Assembly (NCBI GenBank): GCA_934045075.1
Contig: OW203743.1
Coordinates: 16,425,152 to 16,489,151, forward strand
DNA length: 64,000 nt
Origin: Yponomeuta sedellus
Lineage: Eukaryota > Arthropoda > Insecta > Lepidoptera > Yponomeutidae
Reading direction: 5' to 3'
Below the pieces are notes generated by a model. That model was not told where the DNA came from, searched no databases, and worked only from the letters and a program-made list of their open reading frames with translations. The position numbers and the translations under genes are program-made. Of the stretch, positions 40,780 through 50,829 are shown piece by piece. How positions within the stretch are numbered: position 1 is the stretch's first letter; each line of letters begins with the position of its first letter.

Positions 40780-41190
40780 TTTATTTTATGCCACACCTGG
40801 CAATAAAGTGGCCTTTTCCGCACGCTGCCCGTCCGGAAAAAGCCGCTTTCTGGCCAAGTGTAGACATAAAAAGATGTACACAACACGGGAGGTAATAAAG
40901 AAAACTCTCGATCGCATATTTACGTCCCTCGCTTTCAGCTCGGGCCGCAAACTTCTGCGATCTCGGCCTTTCTTTGTATTACCACCCTAGTTGTGTAATG
41001 TACTATTATGCCACACCTGGCCATAAAGTGGCTTTGTAGACATAAAAAGATGTACACAACACGGGAGGTAATAAAGAAAGCTCTCGATCGCATATTTACG
41101 TCCCTCGCTTGCAGCTCGGGCCGCAAACTTCTGCGATCTCGGCCTTTCTTTGTATTACCACCCTAGTTGTGTAATGTACTATTATAACAT
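40780..41190 (+). repeat. Tandem pair of a ~200-bp repeat
   Basis: TTATGCCACACCTGGCAATA to TAGTTGTGTAATGTACTA (40789-41006) is followed at once by a second copy with an internal 38-bp deletion (41007-41183). The same unit is the core of the element at 32089. Element type unknown. Confidence 0.75.
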
Positions 41191-41723
41191 ATTTGCTCGT
41201 AAAGTGGTTGTAATTACACCAATTTCAATATCGTAATGTATCTCATTACGTAATTTTGTGCTATAATGTAATGTAAAAGGCACGTGTTTTTTTTTTAAAG
41301 TTTTAAGATACTCCGTCTAAAAATGAACGATACTTTTAAAAATCTTAGGAAAGAGGTTTTATGTGAAAAATGTGGTCAATATTTTATGAATAAAAGTAAC
41401 TTTGGGAAATAAAATATAACAAATAAACATTTAATTCTTTAATTTAATTAATTTAGACAATAAATTACAACCATTTATCTGTAACAAAAATATTAATTTA
41501 CTTTATTAGTAATACTGGCTGTTTTTGTACCTTTGCCTAAAAAAAAAAAGTTGATGCGCGCGCATCGCTTATTTGTGGACAAGTAAAAATAAATCCGCGC
41601 GCTTTTTTTTTCGATGTATTGTTTTTATTTGAAAATGTCGTCAAGTAGTGATGATAACAAAGTCAGAGTTTTATTAATTTTCTCGTAAATATGTTATAAA
41701 ACGTCGTATGACATTGATTATTT
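41191..41723. other. Unassigned AT-rich spacer
   Basis: Nothing recognised; two GCGCGC-containing clusters near 41556-41600. Confidence 0.3.
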
Positions 41724-41981
41724 TAGATTATTTTATTCATAATAATAAAATTACATGTCAATGTTTCATTACAAAATTAATTAATAGTACATTATGATAT
41801 AAGTGCGGTAAGTTGAAAATTACAGCCTCTGCTTTTTTATAGCCCTCGCCGATGGCTCGGGCTAGTAATATCGCCTCGGCTGTAATTTTCAACTTACCGC
41901 ACTTATATCATAATGTACTATTAATTAATTTTGTAATGAAACATTGACATGTAATTTTATTATTATGAATAAAATAATCTA
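41724..41981. mobile_element. Fold-back element with 104-bp arms
   Basis: 41724-41827 and 41878-41981 are essentially perfect reverse complements (TAAGTGCGGTAAGTTGAAAA, TTACATGTCAATGTTTC) around a 50-bp loop with GCCCTCGCCGATGGCTCGG. No coding capacity. Near-identity of the arms implies recent origin or gene conversion between arms. Confidence 0.8.
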
Positions 41982-42265
41982 ATCTAATCAAAGGCTTAAG
42001 AGGACCTAGCGGGATTAATGTTGTACCCTATATTCTCATTAGCGTTATCTCCAGCCTTTAGGAGGCAGGACTTGCTTTCCCACTCACTAATAAGCGTTCC
42101 CCTTCTCCCATAAGACTCTTGTTAGGTAATATTACGGGTCATAGAGCTTAAAATAGCTAGAGTAGGTGGAAATTTAAACTTTAAGTGAAAACGCTGTCTT
42201 AAAATTTGTAGTAAAATGTCTCATTCAGAGATAAGCTCGCCTTTCATGTTATTTGTTTTGCAATT
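41982..42265. other. Unassigned spacer
   Basis: No repeat or coding signal seen. Confidence 0.3.
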
Positions 42266-42672
42266 ACTTTATTTTTATTTTTAATGCACTAACCCGTGCT
42301 AAGGAACAAATTTAAAAACCTATTTAGAGGCTAAAAATTTTTAGCCTCTAAATAGGTTTTTAAATTTGTTCCTTAGCACGGGTTAGTGCATTAAAAATAA
42401 AAATAGTGTAATCATGTGGGTACAGTGATATCGTTCCGATGTTAAACCTAACTGCAAAGTAGGTAGTCGGGGCTGTAAGTAATGCAATTTGCTTAAGTCA
42501 GATGTCGCTGTCTGTACGTAATACAGAGAATATTGTAAAGAGGTTCGAAATTTCACTGATGCCGTGAGTCGCCCATTGGCTCAATTGGTAGAGCGCTGGT
42601 ACGGATAGCCAGAGGTTGCGGGTTCGAATCCCGGCATGGGTGAAATTTTTAGCCTCTAAATAGGTTTTTAAA
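42266..42672 (+). mobile_element. Family B insertion with perfect terminal palindrome
   Basis: 42270-42405 is a perfect 136-bp palindrome without spacer: start and end signatures on one strand, then on the other. A full forward unit follows (tRNA-like 42571-42642) and ends CCTCTAAATAGGTTTTTAA. Confidence 0.85.
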
Positions 42673-42714
42673 AAAGTCCTTAACTAGTGTTTTAGTTACT
42701 TAGTTAGTGTTTTA

Positions 42715-42800
42715 CGTTTTATCAAATAAATAATCGCGAGTAGGCCTGTTTAATATATATCGGCGTGTGAGCATCGCAAATCATTAAGAAATACAATTCG
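42715..42800 (+). mobile_element. PLE terminal scrap
   Basis: AATAATCGCGAGTAGGCCTG, TTTAATATATAT and ATCGCAAATCATTAAGAAAT correspond to 13028-13095. Confidence 0.5.
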
Positions 42801-43059
42801 AACAGTCTCAAAGTTTTTGTCTCTACTGCAAAGTACCTAGTTTGCTAAGAGCCGGTTTCTGAATTGAGAATTTCACTAAGCAATCACTTAAGTAATCTTC
42901 TGCTACGCTCTTATCTGGGATATTCGAAGAGACAGCACTAGCAGACAGCCCCACGTTGGGCGCCAATGAATTGTTGTACATCTTGTATATTAATAATAAA
43001 CACTGGAACGACTTCAACTCTTTTTAACGACTATTTGTAGATATGTAGTATTATTTTAT
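42801..43059. other. Unassigned, with one minus-strand frame
   Basis: A 64-codon minus-strand frame (42823-43017) has no recognised motif. Confidence 0.3.
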
Positions 43060-43545
43060 AATATTTTTTTTTATTTTTTTTTTATTTTTTTTTTTATTTT
43101 TATATAAATAGGACAACCAACAGGCAACAATACAGTCACAGAGAAAAAAAAAACACACACACACAAATAACATGGTAATTGCTCACCCACTTATAGGTTA
43201 TCGCATCATGCATGTAAAATTCAACAAACTGTAATACATATTAATCCTTTTTAAAGTTATAGAATATATATTATATAAAGACAAATTAAACTTAAATAAA
43301 AAAAAAACTAATTAAATACACGTAAATTAAAGATATTTAAACAGGCTTCTTTTGAATTTTCGTAAGGTATCATTGAAAACATCCAAGGTATGTATTTTGA
43401 CTGAAGATGTGTTATATAGGTTGGACAAACGTTGCAGAGGCGCGTACTTTCCTAAATTAGTCCTGCACGGTCGAATGTTTAGCAAAGGACATGGATATCT
43501 AGGTAACCTACGTGGAAAATTCAATGAGAGCTGCTCAATATAGAA
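43060..43545 (-). pseudogene. LINE C-terminus and 3' UTR
   Basis: Minus-strand frame with RTNLGKYAPLQRLSNLYN and FNDTLRKFKRSLFKYL then stop (43327), a typical CR1/Jockey-type end. The 3' UTR reaches an A-rich tail, seen on the plus strand as the T-rich run 43065-43102. Confidence 0.65.
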
Positions 43546-44307
43546 AATATAGAATAATATAGAAAAATAATATAGAAAAACTGGATGAGAATAGAATAGA
43601 ATATATTTATTTGTCTCCAAGCGAAATAAGACACAACAATCACTTATACTAGAGGCATTAATGACAGTTTAAAGAGACTTTTATTTAACAGTTTATAAAT
43701 TACAAATGAAGACAAAAAGGTCTGTGCCTCGGCTTGTAACTAATGTACACCAATATGCAAATAGTTGCCGATTTTCAGGCAAGGTCTTTTCTTAAACTAA
43801 ATTATTCCTATCTGGGTATAATTATAAGAATGGATAAGCAGGTAAAATAGTCAGATCTGGTCGAAGGGTAAAGTTGTAATGATGATAAATTAGGGAAATC
43901 GAAAAATGTGAGACGTAATTTAAATATTTGTAAAATCATAGATAGAAAAAGAAATAAAAATTGTGTAAAGAGGTTTGCACCGTTACACTGTTAACTATTT
44001 ACTTCGTGCAATTCTGAATTCAAAAACCGGTCCTAAGTGACGACGTGTCACTTCTATCGCACGTTCATTGTTCTGGACAACGGGGGCTCGTTACGCAGCT
44101 AATGAAAGTTCTTCACTTTAAAGGCAAAGTGACAAAACGTGGCGACTATAAAAATTAATTTGTACGTTACGTACCCCTTACGTATTAACGTTATGATCAG
44201 CAAACGCTTGGGCAGATTATTTAGCACAAAGCGGCTTATAAATTAATGTCCCTAGGGTGACATGATCACTTTGTGACCAAACCCTTAAAATAAAGTTTTT
44301 TTTTTTA
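43546..44307. other. Unassigned spacer
   Basis: No family recognised apart from short poly(T). Confidence 0.3.
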
Positions 44308-44540
44308 TTCATGGACATATTACACAGATCTCGTTAGCCCTATACTAAGTACAACTTAATGACTTGTGTTATAGGTGCTAACTCGACGATAGATTTTTAA
44401 TACAACTAATACATAGATAACATCCAAGACCTGAGACAAACTAGAAAAGTTCGTTTCCTAGTTTGACCCGGCCGGGGATCGAACCCGAGACCTTCCGTTT
44501 AACAGTCAGCGTCCTAAACCGCTGCGCCACCGAGGCTGAC
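44308..44540 (-). mobile_element. Family D tRNA-headed SINE
   Basis: Second near-complete copy. Box B region GGTTCGATCCCCGGCCGGG and box A TGGCGCAGCGG on the minus strand; same end ATATGTCCATGAATAA. Confidence 0.75.
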
Positions 44541-44704
44541 AAATTCAACGATTAAACGACGATTAAAAAAAATAATGTCCCGCTGCAGGGCATAGGCCTT
44601 TTCTGAAATAAATCAGCACTGAACGGAAACAAAGAAGCACTGCTGCATATACAATTCTAATTCTGAATGATTCGCGACACTGAAAATAGTTTTATATAAA
44701 ACAG

Positions 44705-44785
44705 GTCTCACCATCATCATCATCATCACCGTGCACTGCTGGACATAGCTCTCCATAATGAGCGCCATGGCACCCTGTCTAGCTT
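44705..44785 (-). mobile_element. RTE-like 3' end joined to a PLE scrap
   Basis: CATCATCATCATCATCACC tail, GTGCACTGCTGGACATAGC and TAATGAGCGCCATGGC, then AACGAGTTTAATCGCGATTC, which is PLE-terminal sequence in reverse. Confidence 0.55.
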
Positions 44786-44825
44786 AAACGAGTTTAATCG
44801 CGATTCTTTCTTCGATGAAAAATTA

Positions 44826-45195
44826 AGAATTAAGGTAATTACGATGGAGCGTGCCATGCTGGGCATATCGCTTGTAGACCGCGTAGCCAACGTAGAAATT
44901 CGTCGAAGAACCAAGGTCAAAGACGTTGGTGAGCGGATTACAGACTTAAAGTGGACATGGGTGGGACACTTGCTAGAAGGGAAGACGGCCGGTGGACCAG
45001 GGCAGTTTCGGAGTGGTGGCCAAGGGAGGGAAGGAGGTTGGTAGGCATACCACCGACACGATGGTCAGACGACATCGTGAGGGTTGCGGGTCAGAGACGA
45101 ATCAGGTTAGCACAGGAGCGTGAGGAATGGCACAGTAAAAAGGAGGCCTATTTCCAGCTGTGGGTTGATGTGGGCTCATTATAGATAGATAGATA
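44826..45195 (+). pseudogene. RTE-like LINE C-terminal remnant, longest copy
   Basis: Frame 1: MERAMLGISLVDRVANVEI, RRRTKVKDVGERI, LKWTWVGHLLE; shifts frame near 44975 to TLARREDGRWTRAVSEWWP, GIPPTRWSDDIVRVAG and a changed end (KKEAYFQLWVDVG). The TAG stop is followed by a GATA repeat tail. One net frameshift. Confidence 0.8.
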
Positions 45196-45217
45196 AATAA
45201 ACGAATTCATGCTGTAA

Positions 45218-45265
45218 TGGCCTCGGTGGCGCAGCGGTTTGACACGCTGACTGTCGTGCACGGTT
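45218..45265 (+). mobile_element. Family D head fragment
   Basis: GGCCTCGGTGGCGCAGCGGT and GACACGCTGACTGTCG; the rest of the tRNA-like region is missing. Confidence 0.6.
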
Positions 45266-45284
45266 TTTATTTGCTACGAGTACT

Positions 45285-46011
45285 AGCTGTGTCCCGCAGT
45301 GTAAAAATTTATAGAACGCGGCTATCAATTTTTCCATGGGATTAAGATATTTTCCCGCAGTTAAACGTAATCTATGTGTTAATCCAGGATGTCAGCTAAC
45401 AAACCATCGGTGCTTTCCAACGATCGCCATTATTATAGCCGAATTGTGCGTGAAGCGGTTGAAATTAAGAAACACAAAAATTTTAATCGGGAATGTGGTT
45501 TCAAACTGTCGCATACGTGGGATCCGGTCATCAAGATGTGTTCGAGTGGAAAAAAGTCGCATGGCTTATCGTCCGACATTGTCAGTGTAGTGTGTCGCAA
45601 CCCTAATAGTGCTTTGTGATAGCTGATTGAGGGTAGTCTGAAACCTCATCAGCCGAAGATGCGAACGGGTGCCAGCCATCAGTCTTCTCGTGACCACGAT
45701 GACTGTAACGTCGTCGAAACGTCGATGTAAAATAGCAATAAATTACTACGCGATTAAGCCCCGAAAATATTCTAACTAGGTGTCAGCTAACTCTATCAAT
45801 CAGTGTTGCAGGACCAGCCTGAAGCAAATGCTGAGTCAGCTACAGCTGGCTGCGGAGAACAATGCCCTTCTAAATTGTAAATGTTTGTTTTATATCGTAT
45901 TCTTTGTTTTATAATATTTTTCTTTGTTCTTTCTTTTCTTATTTGTCTGTATTATTTTAATATCGTGTTACATTGTGTTATGCGTAATGTATCTTTGTGG
46001 CTTCAAATATA

Positions 46012-46051
<40 letters not shown>

Positions 46052-46140
46052 CCAATTTTTACAAAAATCCCTCCAGCCGTTTAGGCGTGAAGAAGCCCAA
46101 AACTCACAAACTTTCGCCTTTATAATATTAGTGTGTTATA
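45285..46140. mobile_element. Family P repeat, interrupted and decayed
   Basis: 45285-45400 (TCCCGCAGTGTAAAAATTT, CCCGCAGTTAAACGTAATC, TGTCAGCTAAC) matches 47668-47770. It is split by the PLE at 45401 and resumes at 45792. 46053-46140 (ATCCCTCCAGCCGTTTAGG, TTTCGCCTTTATAATATTAG) is a further piece. A CT run lies at 46018-46047. Confidence 0.5.
45401..45780 (+). mobile_element. Penelope-like element, 3' part, with 11-bp target duplication
   Basis: TGTCAGCTAAC occurs at 45390-45400 and 45781-45791. The 5' part encodes DRHYYSRIVREAVEIKKHKN and FNRECGFKLSHTWDPV, the conserved C-terminal tail of the PLE protein after its GIY-YIG endonuclease. A non-coding 3' region with a hammerhead-like fold follows (45688-45727). 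The frame is open over ~70 codons; reverse transcriptase is missing, so the copy is inert. Confidence 0.8.
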
Positions 46141-46399
46141 GCGTGAATGTGATGTGCTGATGTGACGAATTAAAAAAAAATGGAATGGTGAATCTCGAAA
46201 TTAGATGCTAATAAAATCGGCCAGTTTAATTAAGATCGCAAGAGCGAGGCGCCGGATAAACGAATCTAAAGATTTAATAAGATACCGACGCTTCTTGGGA
46301 CATTTTGAGTGACTTTATCTCCGTGCCGACGGTGGCAGCTCTGTTGGTATGTTGCTATCTTTGTTTCGCAACTAAAAACCGCTCTGAAAACAAATGAAC

Positions 46400-46500
46400 A
46401 ATCTTAAAAACCTATTTAGAAGCTAAAAATTCCACCCATGCTGGGACTCGAGCCCGCGACCTCTGGCTAACCGTGCCAGAGGTCGCGGGCACGGTTAATA
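46400..46500. mobile_element. Family B fold-back fragment
   Basis: AAACCTATTTAGAAGCTAAA, half a tRNA-like unit to GGCTAACCGTGCC, then its inverse AGAGGTCGCGGG, lost after 14 bp. Confidence 0.65.
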
Positions 46501-46535
46501 ATCGCTGACGCTCAGGTTTATTCACGATTTTCTCT

Positions 46536-46930
46536 AAGAGCGGTGGTAGCTCAGTGGGTAGAACCATGGACTGGCAAGCGAGAGCCCAGGTTCGATCCCG
46601 AGTGCGGGCATGTACCAATGACTTTGTTTAATTTCAAAGTTACGTACATTTGCGAATTTGTAGTCGCAATACCACACGCTAACTATGAAGGAAAACATCG
46701 TGAGGAAACCCGCGGCCTGGTTGGCTCCGCACGTATTGACTAGTCTTTCCTGTGGGCTAGGCCGACTAAGCTGTCAGGATGGTATAGGTGCTGGGCAAGC
46801 CTACACCATCGATAAAAACCATGTCCCAGGCACTACAGCGTCGGAGTGGTCCCTTCACCCATCTAGTGTAAGTGAGGATGCCACTGGACGCTGTATAAAT
46901 CATCTAATTACGTAAGTAGATGCAAAAGGC
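46536..46930 (+). mobile_element. Long-type SINE2 (tRNA-headed), complete
   Basis: Head GAGCGGTGGTAGCTCAGTGG (box A TGGTAGCTCAGTGG), box B GGTTCGATCC; core ATGAAGGAAAACATCGTGAG; long body TTGGTTGGCTCCGCACG, CTGTCAGGATGGTATAGG; end AGATGCAAAAGGCCAATC. Compared with 9933, head and core are shared but the 3' body differs. Confidence 0.8.
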
Positions 46931-46996
46931 CAATCATCTCTAATGAAATCTTAGGTGTAGCTGAGGAAGACGGACTTGAATGTTGATCTTGCAATC

Positions 46997-47360
46997 GAAA
47001 CGCTCATGGCCTAGTGGAAACGAGTGATTGTAATCAATCACTTGGGTTCAGCAACAATAGGCGCGGTCTGGTACGGGACGCGTGACCATCCCGTGATTAA
47101 CACGTGCGACATTTTTTCCGAGCGCTTCCGTGCTTCGCAAGGCACGTTAAGACGTTGGTGCCGGCTGCCATGTTAATGCAGTCGTGAAGACATATCAGAG
47201 GCCTTATGGGCCGCTTTTTAACTTCTGACAGTTAGGCTCGCCACTGTCTTACAGTCCCTCCACCAATCCGGACTTGGGTCCCGTGGTGGAGTATGGCCTA
47301 ACCTTCCTTTGATGCAGGAAGAGACCCGGAGCAGTGGGGACATAAAAGGTTTGATATAAA
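46997..47360 (+). mobile_element. 5S-SINE, full length, diverged
   Basis: Head CTCATGGCCTAGTGGAAAC, GGTTCAGCAACAATAGGCGC (box A changed); tail GACATAAAAGGTTTGATAT. Body has a duplicated T run at 47215. Confidence 0.75.
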
Positions 47361-47369
47361 ATTATATAT

Positions 47370-47655
47370 AAAGAGCAGTGGTAACCCAGTGGTTACAACA
47401 TGAACTCGGAAGCGAGAGACCCAGGTTCGATTCTCAGTGTGCTCATGTACCAATGACTATGTTTTCAAAGATATGTACATCTGTGAAGTTATAGTAGCAA
47501 TACCACTCGCTGACTGTGAAGGAAAACATCGTGAGGAAACCTGAGCGTCCAAGGTGTTAAAAAACCTCAGCGCTCGAAATTGCCAATCCGCGGTGGGTAC
47601 GCGTGGTAACACACTCTCTCTCAGAGGGAAGCGGGGCAATTATAGGGTACGTAAA
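47370..47655 (+). mobile_element. SINE2, complete
   Basis: Head GAGCAGTGGTAACCCAGTGG, box B GGTTCGATTC; core CTGTGAAGGAAAACATCGTG; short body ending CCAATCCGCGGTGGGTACGC and CTCTCTCAGAGGG. Confidence 0.75.
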
Positions 47656-47667
47656 AATATATAAATA

Positions 47668-47880
47668 ACTAGCCGGGCCTCGCGGTGTTACCCGCGGTTA
47701 ATCGATTTTCCCACTGCAATAAGTTAATTTTCCCGCAGTAAAACGTAGCCTATTTGTTAATCGAGTGTGTCAGCTAACTCCATAACAAATTTATTAAAAT
47801 CACTGCAGCCATTTAGATGAGAAGAAGTAACAAACATACACACACACACAATTTTTCGCCTTTTAAATATTAGTGTGGTG
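47668..47880. mobile_element. Family P repeat
   Basis: ACTAGCCGGGCCTCGCGG, CCCGCAGTAAAACGTAGCC, ATCACTGCAGCCATTTAGA, CA run and TTTTTCGCCTTTTAAATATT. The most continuous copy of P here; type unknown. Confidence 0.5.
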
Positions 47881-48207
47881 GTGTGATTTTCCAAATCCAC
47901 CATTTTCATGCGTAAGCTGTATTCCCAAAAAACAAAATAAAACATTCCGACCATGAATATTTGACAAAAATCGTCTACTCAACCGAATTAGATCTGCGTC
48001 TCGCATTTCCCTCAGGTTTTTACTCCCGCGAATATTTATGAAGTGTTCCAGTCTACGCTGGCCGAAAGGGATGAAACATTTAGGTCTGGGAGCAATTCCG
48101 CTGACCGAGTCCAACCAGCCCCCTATCTGCTTATGAAATTTACTCTAGCAGAGAGCCTTTGGAAAACTAAATTTATACACGGTATCATGTCTGATTACCA
48201 TAAGGCA
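47881..48207. other. Unassigned spacer
   Basis: No coding or repeat assignment. Confidence 0.3.
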
Positions 48208-48210
48208 TAA

Positions 48211-48650
48211 AGCTGGGCGCATGCTGAGACGCAGGCGACGCAGCACAGCGCAGCACAGTTCAGTACAGGGCAGGGCAGTTGAGGCAGACTAGGCCCCCAC
48301 CGCATTGCTGCGACGCAACCACTCCTTGGCAATTCTCACCCGTAATAACTCTTTCAATGTCTTTTTTGAATAGTCTGGATGATTTTTATCATACAAACAA
48401 GGTTCACAGTGAAATAATTCAACTAAATGTTCTGTCATTGCAACAAAATTGTTACTGAACACGCCTCGACGTGCACGCGTGCCCAGAAATCTGTGCCGGT
48501 ACGACAACGAGACACAGAGCAGGGCAGACACATGTCTGCATCGCACGTGCCTGCGGCGCAGCGTACGTAGCTCATTGACGTTCCATGCTTTACAAAAATG
48601 CCCTGCGCTGCGCTGTGCTGCGTCGCCTGTGTCTCAGCATGCGCCCAGCC
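48211..48650 (-). mobile_element. PIF/Harbinger-like derivative with TAA duplication
   Basis: TAA at 48208-48210 and 48651-48653 fits the TWA target of PIF/Harbinger. Terminal inverted repeats of ~48 bp with about three mismatches (GCTGGGCGCATGCTGAGAC, AGGCGACGCAGCACAGCGC). The interior encodes a MADF-domain relic on the minus strand. Transposase is absent. Confidence 0.75.
48289..48438 (-). pseudogene. MADF-domain relic inside the Harbinger derivative
   Basis: MTEHLVELFHCEPCLYDK, NHPDYSKKTLKELLRVRIAK: the N-terminal helices of a MADF (Myb-related DNA-binding) domain, the accessory protein of PIF/Harbinger transposons. The frame continues ~10 codons past the domain start region and ends near the left terminal repeat, so only half the domain exists. 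MADF domains also occur in host factors, but the position between the terminal repeats argues for transposon origin. Confidence 0.65.
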
Positions 48651-48734
48651 TAATACCTGTGTGCTTAGCATGCACGTCTTGGCTCTTTCTCGACGCCGAG
48701 TGAGAGACTTAAGAGTCAGGAAAAGTATCAGTAA

Positions 48735-49165
48735 CTTTAAAACTTTTGGTAGCCAATACAATGTAAATACTAGAAATAGACATAAACTCTCGTTCCCACT
48801 AGGCTGGCAAAGGTTAATACATCCTTCATGGGGCATTGTATACGCTTCTATAATAAAATCCCTGAAGATACGTATGTAAAGAAAAAATGTGTAAAGTACA
48901 CTTTGCGCCAAAAGGGCTACTATAGCATAAACGATTATTTAGATGACAATGGTGTCTCGAATTAAAGCCAGTACAATGCATGAGTTCTATGTTTTAAAAT
49001 AATTATGTAAACTCTGTTAATTAAGGACTTTGAAAAGACTAAGTTTGAGTTTTTTTGTCTTTTTTTCTCCAAAATGATCTAGATTTTGAAATGGACACCT
49101 AGTTTGAATTGTAACGTTCATTAAGCCGCAGCTTCTGCGCTACTTTGAATAAAACCTTTTCATTT
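48735..49165 (+). pseudogene. L LINE 3' end
   Basis: TGGCAAAGGTTAATACATCC, then a frame corresponding to IKSLKI and KGYYSI broken by small deletions (CTTTGCGCCAAAAGGGCTAC). 3' UTR ends GAATAAAACC and an ATTTC repeat. At about 49120-49140 the SINE2 target seen at 9921 is empty (TTAAGCCGCAGCTTCTGCGC). Confidence 0.7.
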
Positions 49166-49177
49166 CATTTCTTTTCG

Positions 49178-49375
49178 ACGACCTCTGTGGCGTAGCGGTA
49201 GCGCGTCTGCCTACCATGGAAGAGGTCTCGGGTTTGAATCCCGGCTGGGGACAAAAAAAGCCCAGTTCATGGGTGTTTACATGCTTGTGATGTCGTTGTT
49301 TCTGGTTCCCACGACATAGGGGATCCTAGTGTAGGGCCTAAAGCATGTATGTGCCTGTATGTAAATGTTATGTTA
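49178..49375 (+). mobile_element. Family C tRNA-headed SINE
   Basis: CTCTGTGGCGTAGCGGTAGC head, box B slightly changed (GGGTTTGAATCCCGG). Directly follows the tail of the L LINE. Confidence 0.8.
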
Positions 49376-49383
49376 TTCGATTA

Positions 49384-49790
49384 GAAGCGGTGGTAGCTCA
49401 GTGGGTAGAACCATGGACTGGCAAGCGAGAGCCCCAGGTTCGATCCCGAGTGCGGGCATGTACCAATGACTTTGTTTAATTTCAAAGTTACGTACATTTG
49501 CGAATTTGCAGTCGCAATACCTCACGCTAACGTGTGGTATTGCGACTGCAAATTCGTGACGAAACCTGCGCCTTGGTTGGCTCCGCACGTATTGACTAGT
49601 CTTTCCTGTGGGCTAGGCCGACTAAGCTGTCAGGATGGTATAGGTGCTGGGCAAGCCTACACCATCTTTAAAACCATGTCCCAGGCACTACAGCGTCGGA
49701 GTGGTCCCTTCACCCATCTAGTGTGAGTGAAGATACCACTGGACACTGTATAAATCATCTCATTAAGTAGATGCAAAAAGGCCAATATTA
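49384..49790 (+). mobile_element. Long-type SINE2 with an internal fold-back
   Basis: Complete head (GTAGCTCAGTGGGTAG, GGTTCGATCC). The core GAAGGAAAACATC is replaced by a fold-back: 49501-49521 and 49536-49556 are perfect reverse complements. The long body then follows to AGATGCAAAAAGGCCAAT. Confidence 0.8.
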
Positions 49791-50241
49791 TTCGATTGTC
49801 CGCGATTCGAGTGTCTGAGCTGTTAAAATACCCCAGCTTTTGAAATTGCCAATCAAATCAATTTATTTCAATCCAAAATGTGAGCCGCTGCCTTCGGGCC
49901 GTATTGTAGTGGAGAAAAAGGCAGCAGAAAAAAAAAACTCCACTGTGACCATCTTTTCTCAAGTCATCTTAAACCAAATAAATCAGTTGCCATACGTATA
50001 CCTAATAAGATTTCATGATTGCCATTAACAACCCTAAATGCCAAAGCATTAGTCAAATGTCTCTCAATAGTAGGGGAAAACATAAATGCTGTTCGTGTGT
50101 CTGGACACACGAACAGCACTCGTTCACGAGCATAACGCAGTGGTCAGCCACCAGTGGTCAGCAATCCCTGAGCACACCTGGTAATTAATACCAAAATCTC
50201 TCACTGAAAGAAGGCTGTGCCGCAGTGGGTCGTTTCGACAT
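49791..50241. other. Spacer with a perfect short palindrome
   Basis: 50088-50117 is GCTGTTCGTGTGTC, two bases, and its exact reverse complement. Short SINE2-tail scrap near 49835. Otherwise unassigned. Confidence 0.45.
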
Positions 50242-50590
50242 TAACCCTTGTATGTCCCCACTGCTGGGGTACGGGTCTCTTCCTGTATCACAGGAAGGTT
50301 AGGCCATATAGTATACTATACGGGGGCCAAGTCGGGCCATGGCGGGCCTTACTGTCAGAAGTTATCAACCCGCCCACAAGGCCTCTGACATGGCTTAACG
50401 ACTGCCAATACATGACAGCCGGCACCAACGGCTTAACGTGCCTTGCGAAGCACGGAAGCGGTCGGAAAAATGCCACTAGCAGTAGTCACGAGACGGTCAC
50501 CCATCCTGCACCTTACCGCACCTGTTGTTGCTTAACTCAAGTAATGGATTCTAATCACTCGGTCCGACTTGGCCACGAGCGCTTCCGTGG
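50242..50590 (-). mobile_element. 5S-SINE with a small internal palindrome
   Basis: Tail ATTAACCCTTGTATGTCC, head at right. The CCACCACGGGGGCC segment is changed to ATATAGTATACTATACGG and about 40 bp of adjacent body are missing. Confidence 0.75.
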
Positions 50591-50829
50591 CATTTCGAGC
50601 GTGGGTCTTTTATAGGCTACATAAAAAAATCCAACACTTATCCCCACTCGTAGGCACTATTTCACGTAGAATCGACGGCAGGTTGGCAAATGTATTCAAA
50701 GACATTTCGCTCGGAGTACACGTTTAAAGAATAGACTAAGTGGTCCCTCACGGCGGGCCTTAAAAGGCTTCCACGGAGTTGGCGGCGGTGTGAGAGATAG
50801 CGTTTTTGGTATAACCGACCGTGTGATGG

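Noticed and set aside
48435..48911. 158-codon minus-strand frame as a gene
   Set aside because: It crosses the terminal repeat of the Harbinger derivative and an L LINE piece in a frame different from the MADF relic; composition is not protein-like.
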